From DASXTW01 sp046726275 (lineage in GTDB: Bacteria > Actinomycetota > UBA4738), in assembly GCA_046726275.1 (NCBI GenBank), contig JBKPAF010000008.1, positions 1 through 17,228 on the forward strand: a DNA stretch of 17,228 nt, read 5' to 3'. Position 1 is the stretch's first letter, and each line of letters starts with the position of its first letter. This document shows positions 6,576 to 12,985 of this stretch, in pieces. The position numbers and the translations under genes are program-made. The notes beneath the pieces are model-generated. The model saw only the letters and a list, made by a program, of their open reading frames with translations, was not told the origin of the DNA and searched no databases.

Positions 6576-6898
6576 GTCGATCCGATGCCTCTGCGCGAGG
6601 CGAGTCGGGCTGCGAGTCGTTCGGCTCTGGTCGCGGCCTCTGAGACCAGGTCGATCGTCAGCTCGCCGAGGATGGCCAGCAGCTCGGTCTCGATCGCGGG
6701 AGCCACTTCACCGCGTGGGTCGGTAGCCGCCCCGACGTGCTCGTGGACCCGTTCAACGGCCCTCTCCAGACGGGCCAGGTCGATGTGCTGATCCACGGGT
6801 GTGCCCGAAGACGACTCCTCGGCGTCACGGCGATTCCGCCACTCCATCAGATCGATCACGGCGTCCATACGAAGAATGGTAAGGGCCGCCTCTGACAT
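6572..6898 (-). CDS. Hypothetical helical protein, copy 2 of a duplicated family
   Basis: From the ATG at 6898 this encodes 108 aa. Its last about 73 residues match the 68-aa protein at 88-294 (LARLERAVERVHE, ELLAILGELTIDLV). The extra N-terminal part (MSEAALTILRMDAVIDLMEW...) is absent from copy 1. The start is uncertain: the ATG at 6898 has only a weak AGG-type signal, and GTG at 6796 corresponds exactly to the start of copy 1. It is convergent with the AadA-like gene (stops overlap) and divergent from the MiaE-like gene. Function unknown; the conserved repeat and synonymous-biased divergence between copies argue it is a real protein. Confidence 0.65.
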   Translation of the reverse strand: MSEAALTILRMDAVIDLMEWRNRRDAEESSSGTPVDQHIDLARLERAVERVHEHVGAATDPRGEVAPAIETELLAILGELTIDLVSEAATRAERLAARLASRRGIGST

Positions 6899-6954
6899 AT
6901 CCTGACCTGCGAAAACGCTGTCAGGGCCCCAGGCTAGAATCGCGATCGTGGAGG
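6886..6954. repeat. Conserved divergent intergenic module, copy 2
   Basis: Matches 310-377 (see that entry). Here the module separates the longer copy of the helical protein gene from the MiaE-like gene, which may be the ancestral arrangement because a full-length conserved gene follows the plus-strand promoter. Confidence 0.75.
6935..6940 (+). promoter_or_regulatory. -10 box (TAGAAT) for a leaderless MiaE-like mRNA
   Basis: TAGAAT ends 7 nt before the GTG at 6948 with no Shine-Dalgarno between, predicting transcription initiation at the start codon. It lies inside the duplicated intergenic module and is identical in the other copy. Confidence 0.55.
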
Positions 6955-7646
6955 TGGATGAGGCGAGGGAGCGGCCGGAGCGTGGCGACCGAGAAGGACC
7001 AGCGAACCTGGATCGTTCCATCGTCGCAGAGGTCCTCGCCTCGCTGGCCTACGGAGAGCTGCGCGGCGCCCAGCGGTCGGAAGAATCGGTGAAATTGGCG
7101 CCGGACGGCCGGAGCCGCACCGAGCAGCAGGCCGTGGCCCGGCGGGAGCGCCAGAACTACGAGCTGATCGAAGCCAGGCTGAAGGAGCTCGGCGACGAGC
7201 AGCTCATGGAACTCTTCCAGCCCTACTTCGACGCATTCTTCACCCACACCGAGCCCAAGGACTGGGTCGAGGCGCAGACCTTCCACTACGTTGGGGATGC
7301 TCTCGTCTCCGACTTCGCCGACGTCCTGGTCCCGTTGCTCGACCGGGTCTCGGCCGAGGTGGTCCGGAGGGCGCTGGGGGACAGGGAGGGCCAGGAGACC
7401 TTCGCCCTGGACGAGCTGACCCGGGCCATGGAGCGGGACCCCGCGGTGAGCGAGCAGATCCGCGCGTACACGCAGCGGATCGTGGGCGAGGCATTCACGC
7501 AGACCGGCCGGGCCCTCGAGGAGACCCAGGGCTTGCGAACGTTGCTGGGAGGGGAGGAGGCGGGGAAACGGTTCGTCCTGTCGCTCCTCGATCGCCATCG
7601 GCAGCGTGTGGATCGCCTGGGGATCGATCCGGTCGACACTGACTGA
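6948..7646 (+). CDS. Ferritin-like fold protein, MiaE-like (tRNA hydroxylase-like)
   Basis: 232 aa. Segments such as VLASLAYGELRGAQR, YFDAFFTHTEPKDWVEA, YVGDALVSDFADVL and IVGEAFTQTGRAL fit the actinobacterial 'ferritin-like fold-containing' proteins related to MiaE, a di-iron tRNA-(ms2io6A) hydroxylase. The four-helix core would carry Glu/His iron ligands: Glu37 and Glu67 are present, but by my recalled alignment two positions that are often His appear as Asn70 (ERQN) and Gln (GQETFA). Iron binding and enzymatic role are therefore uncertain, and the true substrate of this actinobacterial branch is not established. Translation probably starts at GTG 6948 on a leaderless mRNA. A hairpin at 7654-7677 follows the stop. 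Confidence 0.75.
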   Translation: MEVDEARERPERGDREGPANLDRSIVAEVLASLAYGELRGAQRSEESVKLAPDGRSRTEQQAVARRERQNYELIEARLKELGDEQLMELFQPYFDAFFTHTEPKDWVEAQTFHYVGDALVSDFADVLVPLLDRVSAEVVRRALGDREGQETFALDELTRAMERDPAVSEQIRAYTQRIVGEAFTQTGRALEETQGLRTLLGGEEAGKRFVLSLLDRHRQRVDRLGIDPVDTD

Positions 7647-7653
7647 CCGACCA

Positions 7654-7677
7654 GCGTCTCCCCTGATTCGGGGACGC
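7654..7677 (+). terminator. Hairpin after the MiaE-like gene
   Basis: GCGTC-T-CCCC (7654-7663) pairs with GGGGACGC (7670-7677) with one bulged T and a TGATTC loop, starting 8 nt after the MiaE-like stop. The stem is strong and GC-rich but is followed by AAGAG, not a T-tract, so it would be a non-canonical terminator or an RNA-stabilising element. Confidence 0.5.
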
Positions 7678-7923
7678 AAGAGTTCCCCAGGTGGCGGAAA
7701 ACGGACGCCGCATCTGCCCCGCGAAATCCCCCCACCGGCCGATTGATCGGAGAGCTGCTCGCCGTTAGCCTGACGCTGCTCGTCAGACAGTCCGCGAGGC
7801 ACCCCCCCTCCTTTCCCCTAATCCCCCTGGTTCCCGTGATCGGGTGAACCGACTTCCTCCCCCCCTTGACCGAAGGATGTCTTCGGCCGCACGGACGCGA
7901 CGTGGGAAGGAGAGGAGACGTTC
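7678..7923 (+). other. Non-coding leader/promoter region of the Tad operon
   Basis: No gene is seen. The stretch holds two short perfect hairpins or operators: CTGACG-CTGCT-CGTCAG (7770-7786) and CCGAAG-GATGT-CTTCGG (7870-7886). A pyrimidine-rich tract (about 7801-7866) lies between them. The region ends in a purine-rich Shine-Dalgarno (GGAGAGGAG) just before the ATG at 7924. A promoter for the pilus operon must lie here or upstream, but I could not identify a convincing -10. Confidence 0.45.
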
Positions 7924-9174
7924 ATGCCGGGCAGGACCGAGGATGGCGCTTCCTGGCTGATGTCCGGCGGGAGGTCGGATGAAGTTGGCCAGGAGTCCAT
8001 CGGTGTGCGGGATGGTCACGGCGGGGCTGGGCTTCCACCCCCGTTTCGACCGAAGGTGGTTCTCGGGATCCGCGACCTCGTGTTTCACCAGGAGGTCCTC
8101 GACTACCTGGAACGTGACCCACGACTCGACGTGGTAGCGGCCGTCAGGTGGCCCGGAGCGCTGGTCCAGGCGAAACAAGACCTTGTCCCCGACGTAACCC
8201 TGGCCTGTCCCGCCATGGTCAACGAGATGAGTCATCCATCGATCTCCCCTACGGGGAATCTCGTGGTGGTCGCGGAAGAGATGACCGTCCCGATCCTGAA
8301 GGCCGCGATCGATGCTGGGGCTCGCGGAGTCTTCTCCTGGCCTGAGGAGCGTGCCGAACTTGCGGAGGAGATCGCCCACTTGGTCGCTCGTTCCAGCGAA
8401 GTGAATGAAACGAGGGCCAGGGTGATCGCCGTCTACGGAGTCCGAGGAGGAAGCGGGGCGACGTTCGTGGCGACCCATCTCGCCGCCAGCTTCGCGGACC
8501 GCGGTCGGCGCTGTGTCCTCGTCGACCTCGACTCCGCATTCGCCGACGTGACGATCGCCCTCGGGATCGATCCACACTCGAGGACGATCGCCGACCTCGT
8601 CCCCGTGCTCGACGAACTTGGACCGGATCACCTCCAGGACGCGGTGCAGTCCCACCCGAGAGGGTTCTCCGTCTTGCCAGCGCCGTCTGAACCCCCGTCT
8701 GACGGCCAGCTTCCTCCCGGCTTGTACCCAGCCACGATCGCGCTGCTCTCGGGAGCCTTCGAAGTCGTCGTGCTCCATCTACCACGCACCCTGGATGAAG
8801 CAGTCCGCACGCTCGTGCGAATGGCCGACGACGTTCTCGTCGTCCTTGCTCCTGACCTCTTCTCGCTTCACGCAGCCCGTCGGGTCTCGCAGGCGCTCGG
8901 GACGGTTGATAAGGAAGAACGAGTTCGCCTGGTCCTAAACCCCGCACTCCGTAGCCGGATTGGGCGGCGCGAAATAGAGCGGGTCTTCGGATCGCCGCCA
9001 TTCGGATCCATCAGGTTCGACCCTGCCGTGGACCGGGCACAGGCGCGCAGTCGCTTGCTTCCGCCACGCCGACGGGGAGCGGCGAGAGACATTGGCCACT
9101 TAGCGGAGAAGCTGAGCCCGAACGGGGCCGGACAGCCGAAGGTCCGTTTGTTGGATCGGGAGGAGTCATCGTGA
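7924..9174 (+). CDS. CpaE/TadZ-like (Ssd-type) MinD-family ATPase
   Basis: 416 aa. Residues about 43-155 look like the degenerate receiver-like domain of CpaE/TadZ. From about 166 there is a ParA/MinD-type ATPase fold with a deviant P-loop GVRGGSGAT (172-180) in which both lysines of the usual KGGxGKT are replaced (by R and A), followed by LVDLDSAFADV. Such loss is common in the actinobacterial septum-site-determining-like (Ssd) subgroup. CpaE/TadZ proteins localise the Tad machinery to its assembly site. First gene of the pilus operon; the start ATG has GGAGAGGAG 6 nt upstream, and the stop overlaps the CpaF start. The long opposite-strand frame here is a shadow. Confidence 0.88.
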   Translation: MPGRTEDGASWLMSGGRSDEVGQESIGVRDGHGGAGLPPPFRPKVVLGIRDLVFHQEVLDYLERDPRLDVVAAVRWPGALVQAKQDLVPDVTLACPAMVNEMSHPSISPTGNLVVVAEEMTVPILKAAIDAGARGVFSWPEERAELAEEIAHLVARSSEVNETRARVIAVYGVRGGSGATFVATHLAASFADRGRRCVLVDLDSAFADVTIALGIDPHSRTIADLVPVLDELGPDHLQDAVQSHPRGFSVLPAPSEPPSDGQLPPGLYPATIALLSGAFEVVVLHLPRTLDEAVRTLVRMADDVLVVLAPDLFSLHAARRVSQALGTVDKEERVRLVLNPALRSRIGRREIERVFGSPPFGSIRFDPAVDRAQARSRLLPPRRRGAARDIGHLAEKLSPNGAGQPKVRLLDREESS

Positions 9175-10502
9175 TGGTGGCGATCGACACAGACGACGTT
9201 CGAGGGCTGGTCCGGTCACGGCTCCTCGCGCGAAGAGAAGTCGATATCGAGCTGCTGAGTCCTCCGGAGCGGCGCCTTCGTGTTCGCGAGGAGGTCCTGG
9301 CCGTCTTGCGCGCCGAACGGGCCATCCTCCCGGCAAGCACGATTACCGACGTGGTCAATCAGGTTTCCGACGAAGTCGTCGGCCTCGGCCCACTGGAGCG
9401 TCTGCTCAGAGACCCGGAGGTCAGCGAGGTCATGGTTAACGGGGCCGACGACATATTCGTGGAGCGGAAGGGGCGGATCGAGAGGGCGGACGGCTTGGTT
9501 TTTGAGGGGGAGGGCCAAGTCTTCCATCTGATCGAGCGCATCGTGGCCCCACTCGGTCTGAGGGTCGATGAGTCGATGCCCTACGTGGACGCCCGGCTCT
9601 CGGATGGATCGCGGGTCAACGCCATAATCCCGCCCCTTTCGCTCTGCGGCCCTGTGCTCACGATTCGGAAGTTCGCCCTCCGGCCGTTCGCGCCAGAGGA
9701 CTTAGTCCGGCTCGGCACTTTGACGAAATCGATCATGGAGTTCCTTGGCGCCTGCGTTCGCGCTAAGACCAACATCGTTGTGTCCGGAGGTACCGGCTCG
9801 GGCAAGACATCGCTCCTTGGCGTCCTGTCGTCATTCATCCCCCCGACGGAGCGCTTGATCACGATCGAGGACGCCGCAGAGCTTCGACTGTCACAACCCC
9901 ACGTCGTCCCGCTCGAAGCCCGGCCTCCCAACGTCGAAGGCGCAGGCGAAGTCACCGTTCGAGCTCTCGTTCGCAATGCGCTCCGGATGCGCCCCGACCG
10001 GATCATCGTGGGCGAGGTTCGTGGTGGCGAGGCGCTCGACATGCTGCAAGCGATGAACACCGGCCACGAGGGGTCGCTCTCCACCGCCCACGCCAATTCG
10101 CCGCGCGACCTCCTTTCCCGACTGGAAACGATGGCGCTCATGTCCGACGTCGAGCTGCCGGTCTCTCACGTGCGAGAGCAGATCGCCGGCGCTCTCGATC
10201 TGATCGTGCACATGAGTCGCACATCCGACGGAAGGCGTGTCGTGGCAAGAGTCTCGGCCGTCGAGGGTCTGCGGGGTGGCTCGGTCGTTCTCGAGGACAT
10301 CTTTGCCTGGCAACGCGGCCCAGGGCCGCAGTTCAGGCCCACGGGGGCGATGCCCTCAGTTATGAGGCTTCTCGAGGAGCGAGACGAGCGCGTCGATCCC
10401 CGGGTCTTCACGGGGCGCCATGACCCCTCAGAGGAAATCGGTCGCTCGGATGCCATCGAGTGGCCGAGCTCGGTGCGACAACTCGGGGCGCTCGTCGAAT
10501 GA
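9171..10502 (+). CDS. cpaF: CpaF/TadA pilus assembly motor ATPase
   Basis: 443 aa, usual length for TadA/CpaF. The N-terminal all-helical domain leads to VMVNGADDIFVERKGRIE (about 88-105), then the secretion ATPase core: Walker A GGTGSGKT (206-213), Asp box ITIEDAAEL (230-238), Walker B region RIIVGEVRGGEA (277-288) and His box GHEGSLSTAHANS (298-310). It is a hexameric cytoplasmic ATPase that drives assembly, and in Tad systems also retraction, of Flp pili. GTG 9171 or ATG 9174 can be the start; AGGAG at 9161-9165 serves either. The 1-nt TGATG or 4-nt overlap with the preceding stop implies translational coupling. All catalytic motifs are intact. Confidence 0.97.
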   Translation: MMVAIDTDDVRGLVRSRLLARREVDIELLSPPERRLRVREEVLAVLRAERAILPASTITDVVNQVSDEVVGLGPLERLLRDPEVSEVMVNGADDIFVERKGRIERADGLVFEGEGQVFHLIERIVAPLGLRVDESMPYVDARLSDGSRVNAIIPPLSLCGPVLTIRKFALRPFAPEDLVRLGTLTKSIMEFLGACVRAKTNIVVSGGTGSGKTSLLGVLSSFIPPTERLITIEDAAELRLSQPHVVPLEARPPNVEGAGEVTVRALVRNALRMRPDRIIVGEVRGGEALDMLQAMNTGHEGSLSTAHANSPRDLLSRLETMALMSDVELPVSHVREQIAGALDLIVHMSRTSDGRRVVARVSAVEGLRGGSVVLEDIFAWQRGPGPQFRPTGAMPSVMRLLEERDERVDPRVFTGRHDPSEEIGRSDAIEWPSSVRQLGALVE

Positions 10503-11392
10503 AAAGTCTGCCTCAGATTGGACAGGACATGATTCTCGTCTACATCCTGGTGGCGGTCGCGATCGAGTTCGGCAGACGGGGTCTGATTCGGTACCGAGAC
10601 GAGGGAGCTTTCCGCTTGGTGCTCGCTGAACCTCTGATTTCAGCCCATGTTCGGCCGTCCCCCTTGGACAATCTCCTCCGACAGGTCCGGGGGCTCCCGG
10701 GCCGAGCGCGCACGGTCCTGTTCGTGGTTGCCACTGGATCCGCGACGGGGATCGTGGGACTCCGTCTCATTGGGCCGCTGGGACTTGTAATCGGGGCGTC
10801 GGTGGGCGCTCTCATTCCGCGCTCGCTTGCACAGAGAAGAAGCGCAAGGGTCCGCCACAAGCTCGAACGTCAGCTTGCTGAGGTCGCAGAGGCGACAGGG
10901 ATGGCCGTCCGAAGTGGACTCTCCATCGTTCAGGCCCTGGAATTCGCGGCCCAGGAAGCGAACAATCCGATGTCCGAAGTGCTGGGGCGTTACATGAACG
11001 AGCGACGACTGGGGCTGCCGTTCGAGGAAGCGCTTCACCGATTCGCGGATGAGCTCGCCAGCCCCGATGCCCGGCTCTTCACGTTGGTGGTCGGAATCCA
11101 TGCGAGGAGCGGAGGGAACCTCGGTGGTGCTGTGGATGAAGTGGCCGCCACCATTCGTCACCGCATTGCCGTACGTCGGGAACTCCGGGCCCTCAGCGCA
11201 CAGGGTCGCATCTCCGGTTCGATCCTGGGGGCGCTTCCTATCGCCTTTTTCCTCGTTCTTGCGGCGACCTCACAACGGGATCTGGCACCTGTGTACCGTT
11301 CCCCGGCTGGGGTCGTGATGATTTCATCGGGACTCCTTCTGGAAGGCCTGGCCTTCCTATGGGTCCGCCGGCTCTTGCGAGTCGAGGCATAA
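10499..11392 (+). CDS. tadB: TadB inner-membrane platform protein (T2SF domain)
   Basis: 297 aa from the ATG overlapping the CpaF stop (ATGA at 10499-10502). An N-terminal membrane helix (MILVYILVAVAIEF) and a pair of helices around VLFVVATGSATGIVG and GLVIGASVGALIP precede the cytoplasmic type II secretion F domain: ATGMAVRSGLSIVQALEFAA, then RSGGNLGGAVDEVAATIRHR. A last pair of helices closes the protein. With TadC it forms the platform that couples the CpaF motor to pilin extraction. No independent Shine-Dalgarno is apparent, so translation is probably coupled to cpaF. Confidence 0.93.
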   Translation: MKSLPQIGQDMILVYILVAVAIEFGRRGLIRYRDEGAFRLVLAEPLISAHVRPSPLDNLLRQVRGLPGRARTVLFVVATGSATGIVGLRLIGPLGLVIGASVGALIPRSLAQRRSARVRHKLERQLAEVAEATGMAVRSGLSIVQALEFAAQEANNPMSEVLGRYMNERRLGLPFEEALHRFADELASPDARLFTLVVGIHARSGGNLGGAVDEVAATIRHRIAVRRELRALSAQGRISGSILGALPIAFFLVLAATSQRDLAPVYRSPAGVVMISSGLLLEGLAFLWVRRLLRVEA

Positions 11393-11425
11393 GTCGATAT
11401 CGGGTCCTGGGGAGGCTTGCGACCG

Positions 11426-12307
11426 TTGAAACTCTTTGCAGACGTTGGATCGGCGCTCACTGCCCTGGCTCTCCTCTTCGCAGCGGCGGCGTTCTTCCGG
11501 CGGGGTGCAGCCTCGATCGACAGCCTGCTATTTCCCTTGGCCCCCGAGGCCCCCACTCCTCGGCGGAGGCTGACTTCGGCCGAGTCGTTCTTGGCCAGCA
11601 TCGGCCGGACATCACTGGCTCAAAGATTCAGGCACCGAGCCAGATTAGAACGAGGCCTTCAGCTCCTCGGCGAACCCGTCTCGGTGGAGGCAGTGCTTGG
11701 TCTCAAGCTCGTTCTGTCGATCGTGGCTGGTGCCCCGATTCTCTTCGCGGGCGCTGCGGCGGGTTCCGCAGTGGCTGGAGTCGCCCTCAGCGTCCTGGCT
11801 GGCCTCGGCGCGTCCTTGATTCCGGATCTCCAGATTTCGCGCAGGGCCCGGCGAAGACAGCGGCGTATGGCTGCCGGTGTCTCAGACCTGGCGGAGCTCC
11901 TGGTCGCGACGACCAGTGCGGGCTTGAACCCACCCTTGGCGTTCCGGCGTTCCGCGGAGATTCTGGATGGTCCCCTCGGCGACGAACTGCGAAGCGCCGT
12001 GCGGGGGCTGGAGTTCGGCATGCCCTGGGTCGGGGTTCTCGAAGAGCTTGCCGACCGAAGTGAGAACTCCTCGCTGCGGCGTCTGATTCGCGCGATGGGG
12101 CGCTCGCAGCGCCTCGGGACGCCCCTGGCATCAGCGCTGCACAGCGTGGCGGAGGATCTCCGGAGGGAGCGTCAGGCGCGCGCGGAAGAGCTTGCTCGGC
12201 GGGCGCCAGTCAAGATGCTCTTCCCACTCGTCTTTCTGATCCTCCCCGCCTTTCTCCTCCTCACGATCGGCCCGGTCCTCCTCGCAACCCTTCGCAATCT
12301 GCACTGA
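11426..12307 (+). CDS. tadC: TadC inner-membrane platform protein (T2SF domain)
   Basis: About 293 aa. It has an N-terminal membrane helix (ALTALALLFAAAAFF), two central helices and a T2SF domain (GVSDLAELLVATTSAGLNPPLAF...), then MGRSQRLGTPLASALHSVAEDLR and a C-terminal hydrophobic end (MLFPLVFLILPAFLLLTIGPV). No ATG or GTG is near the beginning: TTG at 11426 is preferred because GGGGAGG (11409-11415) is 10 nt upstream; TTG at 11417 would be only 1 nt from it. Partner of TadB in the pilus platform. About 33 bp separate it from tadB and 28 bp from the pilin gene. Confidence 0.92.
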   Translation: MKLFADVGSALTALALLFAAAAFFRRGAASIDSLLFPLAPEAPTPRRRLTSAESFLASIGRTSLAQRFRHRARLERGLQLLGEPVSVEAVLGLKLVLSIVAGAPILFAGAAAGSAVAGVALSVLAGLGASLIPDLQISRRARRRQRRMAAGVSDLAELLVATTSAGLNPPLAFRRSAEILDGPLGDELRSAVRGLEFGMPWVGVLEELADRSENSSLRRLIRAMGRSQRLGTPLASALHSVAEDLRRERQARAEELARRAPVKMLFPLVFLILPAFLLLTIGPVLLATLRNLH

Positions 12308-12320
12308 TCCCCCGGCTTTG

Positions 12321-12333
12321 AAAGGAGGTGATC
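12321..12333 (+). promoter_or_regulatory. Near-maximal Shine-Dalgarno of the pilin gene
   Basis: AAAGGAGGTGATC is complementary over 13 consecutive bases to the conserved 3' end of bacterial 16S rRNA (GATCACCTCCTTT). Two bases (AC) separate its last base from the GTG; the GGAGG core ends 8 nt before the start. No other gene here has a match longer than about 6-7 bases. Confidence 0.85.
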
Positions 12334-12335
12334 AC

Positions 12336-12590
12336 GTGTTTGCTGCTTCTCCACGTCTGAGGGCAGCGCTTTCCACCTGGTGGTGGTCGTTGGTGGCCCG
12401 GTTGTCGTCTCGGGGCTACGGCGCTCGGTCCTTGCGCCGCGAGGAAGGTCAGACCACAGCTGAGTACGCGCTGGTGATCTTGGCTGCTGCCGCGGTGGCC
12501 ATCGTGCTGATTGCGTGGGCCCGGTCATCGGGAAAGCTGCCTGCTTTCTTCGACAAGATCATCGACGAGATCAGCCAGGTACCACCCTGA
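12336..12590 (+). CDS. Flp-family pilin (DUF4244-like prepilin)
   Basis: 84 aa from the GTG placed by the strong Shine-Dalgarno; the in-frame TTG at 12318 would put that signal inside the gene. A basic, Trp-containing leader ends in RREEG, followed by QTTAEYALVILAAAAVAIVLIAW: the class III prepilin cleavage pattern G/xxxxEY (cleavage after Gly; Glu and Tyr at mature positions 5 and 6) and a hydrophobic assembly helix. The mature form would be about 45 aa. It should be the major structural subunit of the pilus. Resembles actinobacterial DUF4244/Rv3656c-like pilins. The leader (about 38 aa) is long for Flp. Processing needs a prepilin peptidase not encoded in this window. Confidence 0.9.
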   Translation: MFAASPRLRAALSTWWWSLVARLSSRGYGARSLRREEGQTTAEYALVILAAAAVAIVLIAWARSSGKLPAFFDKIIDEISQVPP

Positions 12591-12985
12591 TGAAAAGGGC
12601 TTCCGGATGGAGAGAGGAGAGGGCCTCGGCGTCCGTCGAGTTCGCCCTGGTCCTCCCTCTCGTCCTGATTATGGGACTGGCCCTCCTCCAGGTCGGGCTG
12701 CTGGTCAAGGACCAGCTCGTTCTGGAGGGAACGGCTCGAGCAGGAGCCCGGCAGGGGGCGGTCAGCCGCGACGACGCGGATGTGACCCGGGCTGTAGAGG
12801 CCGCCGCGGTAAGCCTCGATGTCGACAGGATCGAGGTGCGGATCGAGCGCGGGGGGGGCGTTGGAACGCCGGTTGCCGTGGACGTCGTGTACCACGCACC
12901 TGTTGCGGTGCCATTTGTCGGCTGGCTGTTCCCGGACGTCGTCGACCTAGGAGCGACCGCCATCATGCGACAGGAGACAGGATGA
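12590..12985 (+). CDS. tadE: TadE-like minor pseudopilin
   Basis: 131 aa from the ATG that overlaps the pilin stop by one base (TGATG). EERASASVEFALVLPLVLIMGLALLQVG is the TadE signature: a short basic leader, a Glu five residues into the mature part and an N-terminal membrane helix. The remainder, about 100 aa, is extracytoplasmic. TadE-type pseudopilins help initiate or cap Flp pilus assembly. An upstream in-frame extension to 12515 overlaps the pilin and is unlikely. The stop is overlapped by the next start (ATGA). Confidence 0.92.
   Translation: MKRASGWREERASASVEFALVLPLVLIMGLALLQVGLLVKDQLVLEGTARAGARQGAVSRDDADVTRAVEAAAVSLDVDRIEVRIERGGGVGTPVAVDVVYHAPVAVPFVGWLFPDVVDLGATAIMRQETG

Noticed and set aside
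7654..7720. Possible c-di-GMP (GEMM-I) riboswitch before the Tad operon
   Set aside because: GGGGACGCAAGAG resembles one GEMM sub-motif, but the partner motif and tetraloop receptor hairpin are absent and the bases are used in a simple hairpin directly after the MiaE-like gene.
7783..8778. Minus-strand 331-codon frame opposite the CpaE-like gene
   Set aside because: It is a shadow of the well-supported plus-strand ATPase; its composition (DRGWVQAGR.., EVDEDTAPT..) has no family features and it lacks a convincing start signal.
11359..12063. 234-codon plus-strand frame overlapping tadC
   Set aside because: It is out of frame with the clear T2SF-domain protein and has an Arg/Gly/Pro-rich composition typical of a shadow frame.
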